This document shows, piece by piece, positions 47,080 to 59,861 of a DNA stretch of 64,000 nucleotides. The notes below the pieces were generated by a model. That model was not told the origin of the DNA and searched no databases. It saw only the letters and a program-made list of their open reading frames with translations. Made by a program: the position numbers and the translations under genes. The stretch is from Acanthochlamys bracteata (taxonomy: Eukaryota; Streptophyta; Magnoliopsida; Pandanales; Velloziaceae), in NCBI GenBank assembly GCA_019914995.1, contig CM034138.1, positions 682,001-746,000 of the forward strand, read 5' to 3'. How positions within the stretch are numbered: the stretch's first letter is position 1; each line of letters begins with the position of its first letter.

Positions 47080-50000
47080 ATGGATTTCATGAAGATTTTA
47101 GATCAAACAGTGAGGGAAATGTGCGTTGCATAATCTTTGATCTTGATCTGGATCTGTGTGCTTTCGTTTTGGTTCTTGATCAGAATTTGATTAGTTTCGA
47201 TTGTTATTTTTTCTTTCCTTTTTGGTGCAGAAAGAGGGAGGTGAATCTCAAGGTTCTCAAAGTCCCGGAAATCGAACAAAAGGTTTGACATTGATATGTG
47301 CATTGCTTACGTTGCGAACAAAGTTTTCATTTTGTGAGATGGAATGCTAGTACGAACTTGTTTGATCTCTTTGTCTGTGACTTAGCTATAGTTATAAGAT
47401 TAAGAAGATATAATTCTATGGAAGAGATAAATATATGAAATAGTAATGGAGGAGGAACAATGGGTGATTTATTTGCGATAAATGATATCTTTTGATTCTA
47501 CCACCAGCTTTTATTGCCGGTTGTTGTAGTTTGTCAGGATCTACATTGTAAAATAGAAGGAGAAGTTTGAAGCTTTTTCCCCCTTTGTAAGAGGAAGAGT
47601 TAGTCTAGCAATTTGTTATTGCGTGCAAAACTGATGTGGATTTAAGAAGGCCACAGATTAATCAGGTGGTTCATACTAGAGGTGTAACAGGTGTTGACAT
47701 GACAGTGGCATTACTTATTGAGTTTTATTAACTATCACTAAGAATCTAGGAGGCTCATTACAAAATCGTAGTAGGTGCAAACTTAAAGTCCTTTGTTTGC
47801 ATGTGTTGCAGAAATGATTTTTTTATATCAATTTATTGTCAAACTAACACCAATCTCTCGAGAAAATTTTTCTGAAAAATATGTTTAGCTGTAGCACCTA
47901 TGCTAAGCTGTAGTATCAAACCGCTATATGGATAATCGTTTATGTTAAAGTGGATTCGTCATACGTGGTTCATTATGTCAACACAAATGTGTCCATAGTT
48001 GATTATTTTCTTCTGATTTGCTTCTAACAGGTTCTTGATGCAACTAGTGATGAACCCTGGGGGCCTCATGGATCTGCTTTATCTGAGATTGCTCAAGCAA
48101 CCAAAAAATTGTACCTTCTCACATTGATCTAAATATTTGTTCGCTGTTACTATCTTTGTTTCTTTAGAATGACCTTCCTGATATATCTGCTGTTACAAAT
48201 TTCGATGCAGCACTGAATGCCAGATGATTATGAATGTACTCTGGACAAGATTGACTGAAACTGGTTCAAACTGGCGGCATGTGTATAAGGTTCAACATCA
48301 TTGACCAGCAGTATTATTTCTCAAGCTCATCCAAGCTACAATGCTACACTTGTGTTCAAGACGCAATTATATCCTGTATTTTTCATGCCAGGGATTATCC
48401 GTTATAGAGTATTTAGTATCAAATGGATCTGAACGTGCCCTTGATGAGATTTTGGGTAGAAGTCATCGAATAGCGGTAACCTTTCTTGACCTGTATCTGT
48501 GAGATAATTCTTAGGATTAGTTCCTTTTTGTCTATGTTTGCAGCTTTCTTACTTATCCTCATTGGTAAAGGCATTATCAGATTTCCAATATGTTGACCCT
48601 AATGGGAAGGATGCTGGGATAAATGTGAGAAAGAAGGTGGAGACCATTTTAGCTCTTTTAAGTGACAAAGAGAAAATACATCAAGCCAGAGAAAAAGCCA
48701 TGGCAAACCGAGATAAGTGAGTTGTTTGAGTTGAACCTCTATTACCAAGTTTGACACTGGACCATATTCTTTTCTTTTGAAGTCTTGGACACATTTATAC
48801 CCTACCATATGTATGTAGGTATTTTGGTCTTTCTTCAACTGGAATAACATACAAGTCAAGTTCAGCCAGACCAGGTGGCAGTAGCTCCGATCATAGTGAC
48901 CTTTATAGCAGTGAAAAAACAAATGGCTTTTTCAAAGACAGTTATAGGGAGAGACAACAGTATGGAGGAGAAAGTGGAAAAGGCAAAGGGAAAGGAGAGT
49001 ATACCATGAATTCTCGAGAAATCTTTTCCAAAGAGAATGCCGAAAGCAAATCAAACATGGGGTTCAGAGGCCATGCCAGGTCAATTTTCCTCATCTTCAG
49101 TGAATGAGCCTTTCCAGTTCTTTGTTAAGGTTTATGTGATGGAAGCTATTGGTTGGTCCATTAGAGGTGCCAACTCTCAGTAGAGTTTAAAAGAGGGAAG
49201 TTGTCATGAAATTCCAGACAGGTCTTTGAAGTTGAAACTCACATTAGAGTAGTATTCAAATCCGTTATCGAAGAAGTGCTAATGAAATTTATTATGGAAA
49301 CTACAAATTTACAACTCACTTCTATTTGTGGGCCTTTCTGGAGAGGATAGTGGATCTAGTCAGCTTGATTTTCATTTTTTATTGGGTAATTTCCCTTTCA
49401 GCATGGCTGCCATTAGACAAGACTTAAATTTGCATGATATTGGCAGGAATCTAGATTCCCAACCTTCAACTTCCTCCAAACCGTTGGCTAAGCCACATTC
49501 AGCTCCTTCTCCACCTGCAAGTACAGAGTCAAAGGCTAATACGGATGATTTCGATGACTTTGATCCACGTGAAACTTCTAAAGATGGTGAGAAAAGACAG
49601 AATACATGATTGTATTTGCTAAAGTCTTATTACAGTTAGGAACTTTGTCATAGGAACTGCTTAAAAGCGAAGATAATTTATGTTTGACTTTTGGAATTTG
49701 AATATATCACATAACATGTTAGATGGTGGGAAGGATTCTGCATAATTTCATCTGTGGAGTTAAAGGAGAATTTGTCATTGGAGTAAAATTTCTAATATGC
49801 AACAACATTTGAATGGAACTTAAGGAGGAGCTATGCAGCAACATTTGAATATAACTTGAGGAGAAAGGCTTTTAATTACTACATGGAATAAGTTAACACT
49901 GTGTTAGATATGTAGATTTCAGCAACTGATAGCTTCAAGCATTTTAGTCTTACTAACTAGTTGGCTGTGATGTAGTAATGTTCATCGCTTGTTTTTGTTG

Positions 50001-51338
50001 CAGCGTCAGCTAGTGGAAGTCTTAACCAAGTGGATCTCTTCAGCCAAAATCTAATAGATAATCTGATGGATGCAATGCCTCCTTCCACAACTGAAGCAAC
50101 TACCTTGAATTTTTCGCCGGAGGTTGATCTTTTTGCTGATGTAGCTTTTGTGTCAGCCTCACCTCATGCAGAAACAAGTAGAGATTCCCATAAAAAGGTA
50201 AATCTGTGTCATAAAAAATTAGACATGAAATGCAGGAATAAGTGTGGTTTCAGGAAAGTTGTGTTTAACCTCAATTGAATGCATCTTATGGGAAGAAAAA
50301 GTATCTGTATTTAAGCTCTAGTGTTTTCAATAATTCCTTGAATTTTCTTGTTGGTTTTGTAACATTGCAAGAGGTCAATTATATGGTGGATGCAGATCTG
50401 TATGCAGGGTAAATTTGATCTTTTTGCTAGCCAACCTGATAATTCTGCAATAGACTCTTTTGAGGCATCAAGTACAGGATTGACTTCTGATTCCAAGGCA
50501 TACGTTTCAGTACCCTCAAATAATGGCAACTTTGATCCTTTTGCTGCTATCCCACTTAACAACTTTGAGCAGTCAGACCAATTTGGGGATTTCAGTTCTC
50601 ATATGACTTCTGCAAGCAATGAATCTCCACAGGATTCCTCCAACAATGTAGGGCAGAACTCAGGGCAAGCATCCAAGCCTGCATCTAAGAAGGATACTTT
50701 CCAAGTCAAATCAGGAATATGGGCAGATTCTTTGAGTCGTGGACTGATTGATTTGAACATAACTGCTCGTAAGTGTCCTTACTGAAATAGAACTTAAGAC
50801 ATCGAATACTAACTGCCTATGAATTTCCTCTATTAAATTTTAAGAGAATGGCATCATCATCATTGTCAATGACATACTTAGTTCATGCAGTATTACTAGT
50901 TTATGCAGTACTGTTTTCCTCTCATTGTTAATCTGCTGCTGAGTAATCTTTTACTTGCTTATCTATGTATCTTAGTCTGGACAGATATTCAGCAATGTGT
51001 GCGTCTATGAGCATTTTTAAATCTAAAGGGGAAACTGATTGCTGAGTGACAACACATTCTGCTGCAAACTGCCTCTATGCACATCTAAGGAATGGTATTG
51101 CATGTTAACCTCTACCTTCATCTTCTTTGCAGCCAAGAAGACATCTCTGGCGGATATGGGTATTGTGGCAGGACTTAGTGATGGATCCGATGAGAAGGAA
51201 AATGGTCTTTGTACATCAATGTTCATGGGCAGAGCCATGGGTCCAGGAACAGGTTTTGGTAGGACAGGATTTTCTTCGTCTACTTCAATGGCAACAAATG
51301 GGTTGGGATCTAAACAGCAATATGGAAGCTTCAAATGA
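47080..51338 (+). CDS. EPSIN1: Clathrin interactor EPSIN1-like (ENTH-domain protein)
   Basis: Eleven exons give 556 residues: 47080-47120, 47231-47282, 48031-48110, 48211-48289, 48392-48475, 48544-48716, 48819-49079, 49447-49586, 50004-50197, 50408-50768, 51133-51338. An ENTH domain (about 12-145), starting [20 protein letters not shown] and including DEPWGPHG and [14 protein letters not shown], binds phosphoinositides. A long disordered tail carries acidic DDFDDFDPR, repeated DLF/DPF-type motifs that recruit clathrin and adaptors, and a LIDLNITAP segment like the clathrin-box region of Arabidopsis EPSIN1. That protein works in TGN-to-vacuole traffic and affects plasma-membrane levels of immune receptors. 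The gene sits between two receptor kinases. All exon phases join in frame and no defects are seen. Confidence 0.94.
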
Positions 51339-52992
51339 TAGCAAGATGACATTTTCAAGATGTCATTATGTTACTTCACATATTTTTTATAATTGCTATA
51401 CCCTGTTACTAATGCATAATAAAGTTTATGTTGAAAATTTATTTTGGCTTGTGCCAAAACTTTTTGAAATTCATAATGAAGTTGTAGAAGGATTGGCATT
51501 TACAATTGTCTAGCAGACATAACTATGATAGAGACTGTTTCATATACATTTTTCTGTGGCGACCAAACTCAGAAAATTTCCAAAGTTTGTATCGCAGGCT
51601 TTTTCATATAGGTGCATTATTTATATATGGAAATAAATAATCAAAATGTATTTTTTAATTAAGTTATTTCAAACACATAATGTAAACGGAAAAAATTATA
51701 TATGAAATAAAAATGGAAATTCTACTAAATTAATATATTTAACTGACTTCGTCGTGATAGTAGTTGTTGCAATAATTATTTGATATACAATGTATTTTTA
51801 ATTCGAAAATAAAATTTTTAAAAGATTGTCTATATTATTAATTTATTGTTTAATTTTTAAAATAATTTATAAAAAATAACAGAAAAGATTTTCACAGAAA
51901 TAGGTGATGAAAATTTTCAATCCATCAGGCTTGTTTTTAATTCAACCATCAATTGAAACATTATCCTTACCTCAACACGTCAGTCCAGGAGTCCTTGCAT
52001 CGGTTCCCAGCTTGTCCATTTTGGTTGATAAGGACAGGTCGTGCATATGTCAACCAAGTTCTCGTTTAAGTTTTGGAGATGTCAACTTTGTACTGCTCTG
52101 ACGAAACCTGAAATTGTTTTTTCTAAAGTTAATACAGAAAAATAGCTGAGGAGACAAAGAGAGAGACTGAAAATGACCTGATCTCAACAGCTGTGGGAAT
52201 TGTTGAATGAGTATTCAGAGTTTTCATCCTGAAATTCCAATGAGGGAATACAAACCATGCGTAGAAAGAAACATTTCGAGCATGTAGCTCTTATTTAAAA
52301 ACCAATACGCCATTTGTAAAACATGAATATATAGATAAAAGCCACGATGGCAGTATCTGGGTTTGATCCAATAGCTATGTTCTACCCTGGAATGCCCTAT
52401 TATTTACGTCTTCTAAGTGCCCTCTGCTGTTTTGTGCATAGCATGAGTAACAATGTTTGTTTACTTCAAAGTTCGAACAGTGTCGAGTTTTGATTTCTGC
52501 ACTCTGAAAGTAGGCAAAAGCCATGTTCTAGTTAAACCCTTCCAATTCAAGATAGGATGGATGAAGATTGAAGTCTCACAAACCAGCCTTCATTCGGCAT
52601 ATGATCAGATTTTTCTCACACTATTCTAATTAATCTTGAATTAGTCAGTCAATTATGTGCTTATCCTAATTAACGTAAAGCAGTAATCTGTCGTCTGACC
52701 TCGCTAGACAGAGACAGATTAGATAAAAAAAAAACTGTTTCAAGTCTTAGCTTTAAATTTTTAGTCTTCTCTGGTATAATTTTCTCTGCCATTAATATTT
52801 CCTAGTTAGATCTTTTTATGAGATGATTTTTAATTGGATCTATATGATTGCACAATCACATTGTTTAAGAAAAAAGAAAGAAACTGTGAAGAAAGTGCCA
52901 AGAAATAATGCGCGACTACTTCATATTATAGCTTTGTGTTCTTAGATAATTAAAGATCGGTAACCTAGAGGCCAACAGCCATTCTTCCAGAG
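51339..52992. other. Intergenic between EPSIN and RLK-C
   Basis: The 3' flank of EPSIN extends over perhaps the first 200 bp. The rest is AT-rich with no supported gene. The open frame at 51904-52101 shows no domain. Confidence 0.45.
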
Positions 52993-55900
52993 ATGAAGTT
53001 TTCTACTATCGTCATTGTGTGCTTCATAGTTTCAGTGCAGTTCGAAGTACAGCAGGCAAAAGGTGAGCTTTAATGAGTTCTTATCTTCGCACAGCTTCCG
53101 TTATTTTTCTATACCTCGATCTAGTGCATATCTATGTATTATAAAAACATTCCTGTGTCTTTGCAGAAGGATTTATAAGCCTCGACTGTGGTACTCCTCC
53201 TAACTACAGCTATACCAACGAGACTACCGGCATAGTATACATTTCAGATGCTAGCTACATCGACGACGGCACTAGCCACAACATCTCCAGTGCATTCAAT
53301 TCCAACACGCTCTCCCGGCAGTTCTCCACCCTCAGAAGTTTCCCTTTGGGAATTAGGAATTGCTATGACTTGAAAGCTGTGAACAAAGGATACAAGTACA
53401 TTGTCAGAGCTTACTTTCTTTATGGAGACTATGACAGGTCTAGCAAGAACGAGTCCATACAGTTTGATCTTTATTTGGGTCCTTATTTGTGGAAAACCAT
53501 GGTGATAAATGATGCAAAGGTAGTCTACAAAACAGAGATCATCACAGTTGCTCTCGCCAACTTGTTATCAGTTTGCCTGGTGAACACTGGGACAGGAACT
53601 CCTTTCATATCTTCGCTTGAGCTGAGGCCTTTGGACAATAATTTGTATCCGTTCCTTGACAATGATACATCTTTCATCGAATATGCTCATTTTGACTTTG
53701 GATCCGCTAGAAATAAGGAAATCAGGTCAGTTCATTAATGAACATGCTTGATTACTTCTCTTGTTAGAGCTATTATGCTGAATAGCATATTGATTTGCAG
53801 GTATCCTGAGGACCCTTACGACCGTATCTGGGTACCATGGAGCAACGCACAAAGATGGACTTCCATATCCACAACTTCAAGAATCCAGTATCCTTCATGG
53901 AACGACTTCCGACCTCCTTCTGAAGTGCTGCAAACTGCAGTTACTCCTGTTAACAGCAATGTGCTATATTTTGACTGGATAGCTATCAGCCAGCAGCAGT
54001 CGGTGGAGCGTGAAAAACACAAGATTGTAGTTCACTTTGCTGAGCTTTTTCGACTTCAAAAGTCCCAGTCTCGAAGTTTCCTCATTTACTTTGATGATAC
54101 GTACTGGGCTGGACCATTATCTCCTTCCTATCTGTTAGCATCATCCTTATATAATCGCAACCATGATTCTTTCTACCATTTCAATTACACCTTTGTTGCA
54201 AGCAATACCTCACACTCCCGCCCATTCTCAATGCTGTCGAACTCTACATTGTGCTCAGCACACCCATGCTTCAGGCCACCTACGCCGGAGATGGTACGCC
54301 AATCATGACTTTGTTTCTATTGATTGAAAGACGCAACTGCAAAAATGGTTATTTTGAAATGTAAATCATACGCATTCCAACTTTTATCGTTTATTTTCAA
54401 TCCAACATATCAATTGAAATTGAAGTTCTAATGCTCAACTTGAACACTTCTTGCTCAAGTTGATGTTAATTATGTGATTTGTAATCTAAATTAGGATGTA
54501 CACACTTTTCTCTGTGAACTGTGATCTTAAGAATTTGAGAATTTCCTGATGCAGATTAACTATAAAGTCTGAACTCTTAATGTCAATATAGTAGTTGCAA
54601 CGTTATGTAAAATTTAAGGGCAAAACGTGCAAGCTAATTCACACTGGAGTAACCTTTGTCCTTTGGATGATGGCAAATATCAGTTGATGCTATCATGAAA
54701 ATAAAGGAATATTTTCAAATGAAGACAAATTGGACCGGAGATCCTTGTGCTCCCCAGGATTTTGCTTGGGATACCCTTGTTTGCACATATTCTGCATATG
54801 ATCAACCAAGGATCACAACTCTGTAAGTTTCCTTGAACACAGCTTGAAGTTGTTTATTGCGTGTTAGTTTCCGAAACAGAATAATAATTCGTAATAGACT
54901 GGTGGTTGGGCTTAGATAATTTTGTCCTGCAGAAATCTTTCATCAAGAAGATTAAGTGCTGGGATACCTTCTGCCCTTGGTGATCTTAGCGCCCTCCAAT
55001 TTCTGTGAGTGATTTATAATCTTCTTCATGAAAATGATTAACTGAATTCGCAACCCCTTAAGTCTATGTGGACTTTTTATTCTCGTTGTAGTCTTTGAAT
55101 TCCCGAAAATGGCATGGGAAAAACATCTCCTCTACCGCGCAGTTTATCTTCATATTAACAATGAAGTTTGAGAAGCATCATAATCTGTTTTGAGTATCAC
55201 AATTTGTTTTCTGAAATTTGATTCAGCTTTAGTGATGAATAATTTGTTCTGAGAAGCATCACTACTTCCTTTAGATGCATGATAAATGAATGCTTTAATT
55301 TCAGAGATTTATCAGACAACAACCTCACAGGGCAAATACCAGAATCTCTAGGAAGCATTTCATCTCTTAAGCTCCTGTAAGTGGCAAAATCGACTTCTTC
55401 GTTTTTCCAGATGGTGTACAGAGACATACTGATATGGTCTTGTGTTCTATCAGAAATTTGTCAGGCAACCAACTAACAGGGCCAGTTCCCCCTGCTCTTC
55501 TGCAAAAAGAAGCAAATGGACAGCTTATATTAAGGTTGCTGATATAGAAACACTTCGAATTGTCAGTTTCCTGAAACAGACTTTTTAAGATACTGCAAAA
55601 AAACATCTTCTCTAATCCATGATTTTGTGGATAATCTAGCTCAACATTTTGATTTAAGTTGCTTGTTTTAATATGTCTAACTTATGCAGGAAACCCTTCG
55701 CTCGCACATACATGACACGAAATGCTAAATAAATGCTGTGTTAGAATTGCCACGCAAAAAATAGGTTGTAGTGCATAAATCTGAGCAAAAGTATAAGAAT
55801 TAGCAACATTGTCACCCAAGATAGATTGCAGTCTCAGGAGAGCGAAATGTATAATGCCTGGCACCCATTTCTAAAGATCTTCTTCCTAAGACTGGCGTGT

Positions 55901-57754
55901 GATTCCAATTTTGATTGATTCTTTTCACATGAATTAGTATATTACTGATGAGACATAACTTGTTCTTCAGTGTTTCCATCAACCAGTCCTGCATTGGTGC
56001 GTGCACTCCGAAAAGAAAACTCTCTCGGGGCATTTTAGCAATTGTTGTGTTAGTTCCAGTAGTAATCCTGCTAACGGTGGCATTCCTTGTTTGCAAAATG
56101 ATAACTAAAAGAAGACTGCAAGGTAAATGTACTTGCATTTCTTCAATGAATTTCATTATTCTTTGACGTATTTTGTGCTCAGTATCACTCAGTTGTAGAA
56201 TAACGGCATGTTTGCAAATGATCCTTTGTATTGGTATTCCTTCAGGTAAGAAAGACAGCAGCAACTTTGCACGTGGGAGGTCTTTCACTTACAGTGAATT
56301 GGAAAAGATAACAAATAGTTTTGAAAGAGTGATTGGCTCTGGTGGATTTGGAACTGTTTATTACGGAACCTTAGAAAATGGAGAAGAAGTTGCAGTTAAG
56401 AAGCTCTCCCTATTATCAGACCAGGGAACCAAGGAGTTCCTAGCAGAGGTATTCAGACTCTCCTAATGACATTTTCTCTAGGTTACAGATATTTTGTCAA
56501 AACCACAACATTGTGGTAGAATAATGTCTCAGCGTTCTGAATTTTGTAATGCAGGTCCAGCTGTTAACGAGGATTCATCACAGAAACCTGGTGTCTTTGA
56601 TTGGCTACTCCATAAACAATGACTGTGTGGCACTTGTGTATGAGTATATGGTTGGAGGAAACCTTAGAAATCACCTAAAAGGTTTCAGCTGAATCTGACT
56701 AGCTAAACTCTCACATTATGACCAAGAGAAAGTAGCTAGCTAGATCATCCCTGCAACAATTATGTTGGCAATGTTTAGCAGCATAATCTTAGATAATCCG
56801 TGATAGTCTTCTTATTTCTTAATATTTGTCCTGCCTCAGATGTTGATGGCAGTAGCATTACCTTGAGCTGGGAAGATAGACTCCAGATTGCGCTTCAAGC
56901 TGCACAAGGTTCTGCTAGTTTATGATCCCCATCTCTTCTTACCATCATCCAATATTTTCTCTTCATCCCTTTCTGATTGCCAAAAATGCCGTTATCTGGC
57001 TTCTATTCAACCTCTGAGTGTTGTTTTCCAGTAATATACTTGTGTTATCCATAGTTTAATATAATTCGATTTATGCAGGACTTTACTATCTACATAAAGG
57101 TTGTACACCTCCAATAATTCATAGGGATATAAAGACCACCAATATCCTGTTGAATGAAAAGCTAGAAGCCAAGTTAGCTGATTTTGGACTCGCAAGGTTG
57201 CTTCCTGACGGTGCCACACACTTGTCAACTGGTGTTTGTGGAACTCCAGGGTATCTTGATCCTGAGTACGTCTCCTCCGTTCCTTGCATAGAATGTATTG
57301 TCAACATAAATGCTTCCATTTGTACAAATTAGAAGATCAATCTTTTGCAACATTCAGGTATAACTACACTCACCAGCTGAACGAGAAAACGGATGTGTTC
57401 AGTTTTGGAGTGGTTGTGCTGGAGGTGATCACTGGACGACCGGCAATTCTAACATATCCAGAGCCTTGTCATGTAATTCAATGGGTTAGGCCAAAGCTTG
57501 CAAGAGGAAACATCTCTGAGGTGATAGATCGAAGACTGCAGGGAGACTATGAAGCAAACTCGGCATGGAAAGTGGCAGATATTGCGATGAGATGCACACT
57601 ACCTGCCTCGGCTCGGAGGCCTACTATGACTGATGTGGTGATACAACTAAAGGAGGCAGTGGACCTTGCAGCAGCGAATTTCTATACTGATGTCATCAGT
57701 GCAGGCCAAACCTTTGTGACTGAGGAAAGCTTCCTTGGCCCATCTTTAAGATGA
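52993..57754 (+). CDS. Malectin-like LRR receptor kinase with one frameshift (RLK-C)
   Basis: Thirteen exons: 52993-53062, 53167-53725, 53801-54293, 54684-54822, 54933-55004, 55305-55376, 55454-55534, 55971-56122, 56246-56448, 56555-56681, 56840-56908, 57079-57265, 57358-57754. The layout matches RLK-B: signal peptide, malectin-like domain ([16 protein letters not shown]), linker [19 protein letters not shown], three LRR exons, membrane segment, kinase with GSGGFG, VAVKK, HRD and canonical DFG. Exon 3 is one base short for its expected phase. Near 54211 the frame shifts between ASNTS and the expected [13 protein letters not shown], which continues in the next frame. Every other exon is intact, and one extra base would give about 873 residues. 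This is either a very recent null allele or a sequence error; as given, translation ends early. Confidence 0.85.
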
Positions 57755-58022
57755 ATCAATCATACTGAACTATGTCAACGAGACTTTTATGAGCTTTGTT
57801 TGCATAACTAGTTGTGAATATAAAAGGTTTGCTTAGAATACCATGTCTGAGAATGATTTGATATATATGGAACACATATTATTATTTGAAAGATATGAAT
57901 GTTTGCGAGAACTTACATTACAGGTTCTACCAGAGTCATCATCAGGAAGGCAAGCCGAAACCCAAAAGGTTTAAGTGATCCGTATGAAGTAAGAAGTTGC
58001 ATAGTTTACTCGGTTTCTTGAC
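57755..58022. other. 3' flank of RLK-C
   Basis: A short gap between RLK-C and the phosphofructokinase remnant. No feature recognised. Confidence 0.5.
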
Positions 58023-58900
58023 TTAAGACCGTATGGCTTCAATGAAGGCGCCACAGTGCTTTATCAACCATTTACCTGCTGATTCTTTTGATTGTACTGC
58101 AGATTCAAATCCAAAAGTTCTCTTCGTGTCCTTAATATCTTCTGGAGTCAGAAAACTCGATTGACCTTGCCCGCATTCCGTAGTTATTACAACCTTATTC
58201 CACTTTCACCCACTGCAGAACAGCACAAGACCATAGAACAAGGCTAAGGCACAACTTCAAATATACTGACTTCTTAAGAGGAGATTCCTATGATTTAAGG
58301 TTATGAAGAAATACTTACATAAAGGTCTATAGGCGTGTACGACTGGTAGTCTCTACAGTAAAACCCGCTGTAACCCGCAATTGCACCATTAGCAAAACTA
58401 TAATGAGTCCCAGCTGTGTGCAGTATACATGGTCAGATCATTACTTGGAACCGCCCCAATCATGTATGTTGGATTTGAAATGTAAAGAGTACAACTGCAA
58501 ATCATGACACGCGCAGGAATGGTAAAATTAGAGGAATCAATTCATATGGTGACGCCTATATATTCGAGACTTATATCTATTCTGCTTGCAAAGTGATCCT
58601 ACATGGAACCAACACTCCGTGCCGTTTTGATCAACAACAAAACAATACAAAGTAAGCATAGTTGGCGGCCAGACGATTACCTTTGTTTTCTAAGATAATC
58701 AACGATAAAAAAAACATCTTAATTTTCAGATTCATCTGCTTCTTCCACAGACCTCATAGTTTCAGCAGTAAGTTCTCGCCAAGCACCTTCAGCAACTACC
58801 AGAACCAGCTGACCATTCTCTTTAAGCCGCTTCTCCATTACTAAGAAAGCCCTTCCTTTCCTTCGAGATAGAAAGGCGTTTCTGGAATCAAGCAACAATG
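58023..58900 (-). pseudogene. Degraded 6-phosphofructokinase (PFK) C-terminal fragment
   Basis: Read on the minus strand, separate frames spell successive pieces of plant ATP-dependent phosphofructokinase. CCLIPETPFYLEGKEGL starts at 58900 after a good acceptor. VMEKRLKENGQLVLVVAEGA runs in another frame to about 58722. NPTYMIGAVPSN and DHVYCT lie near 58440-58490. NGAIAGYSGF lies near 58400, and NKVVIT further on, ending at a stop at 58023. At least three frame changes and lost segments separate them, and the spacing shows that introns were present. This is therefore a decayed genomic duplicate, not a retrocopy. I saw no N-terminal or catalytic PFK exons upstream. It is very unlikely to make a working enzyme. 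Confidence 0.75.
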
Positions 58901-59861
58901 CTATGAAGGAAACAAAAAGAACCATATAATAAAGGACTGTCCATTGAATTTTACAACTTCTTTAATCATGCTTGAATGGTAACGTTGCTCTAATTGATCA
59001 AGTCACTAAGTTGATCAAGTAGAAAAAACGGTGCTCAAATAGCAAAAACGATCATTATATTTGCTTAACAATATCTTGATCAAGTCAATTTAGTTATAAG
59101 TATTAATTTATTTTCTAGGAGTTGACTCATGAGCCATTCAAAAGCACCCAAAATGTCTATGGGTTAAACATTAGGTTTGACTCAAGTTTACCACTAAATT
59201 CATTTTCACCCAAATATTTTGAATAAGGGCTTAGGTTGAGTTGACCTCTAGCTCTGAGCGTTGTGCTCGAAATCATGCTGTTGATAATAATGAAAGCAAT
59301 AAGAAAAGAAGCCAACTGACCATGTCAATATTGGGAAGAGAATCTCTCAACGAAAAAGACTAGCAGAAACAACATAAACATCTATTCTCTATTTGTGAAG
59401 GTTCCGCTTTGGCAAACTACATGCATTGACAGGGATATCAACAAATTTGCACAAAAACATGTTTGCTACCTGCAGTTAGCGTTATTATAGAGAACGATGC
59501 ATTCCGGCTAATATAAGAGGTGTTCATATCTACAGACAATCAAACAAACGATTATGTAAACTATAGTAGTTATCAGTACTTTCATTCTAAAGAGTAAAAT
59601 GGAACTTTGGTTGGCTCAATATAGTTGTGCCAAATGTCTTCAGCTAACTTGAAAAAGTCGGACAAAATTTACATGACAAAATAAATGTCGAAAGTACAAT
59701 GGCAAAAGTATCGACCAGAAGAAGCTGCATGTTATTTGTGAAATGATTGGGAAGAGAAAATAAAATTCTGAGAACAGGCCTGAATCACTTATTTTCACTT
59801 CATTGTAGCTGAGGATCTCTAAGGTCGCCAGCCCAAATACAAACATGAATGCACCTCAAAA
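58901..59861. other. Intergenic between the PFK remnant and MPP alpha
   Basis: This contains the 3' flank of the MPP alpha gene. I searched for earlier PFK exons on the minus strand and recognised none. The open frame at 59640-59846 is unremarkable. Confidence 0.45.

Noticed and set aside
55691-55730. GNPSLAHT-like segment in RLK-C resembling the GNP motif before the membrane exon
   Set aside because: It hits a stop at once in that frame and does not join in phase with exon 7. Skipping straight to 55971 keeps the frame.
58662-58925. Short genes predicted on both strands around 58.7 kb
   Set aside because: The minus-strand frame is a piece of the phosphofructokinase remnant and the plus-strand frame is its shadow.
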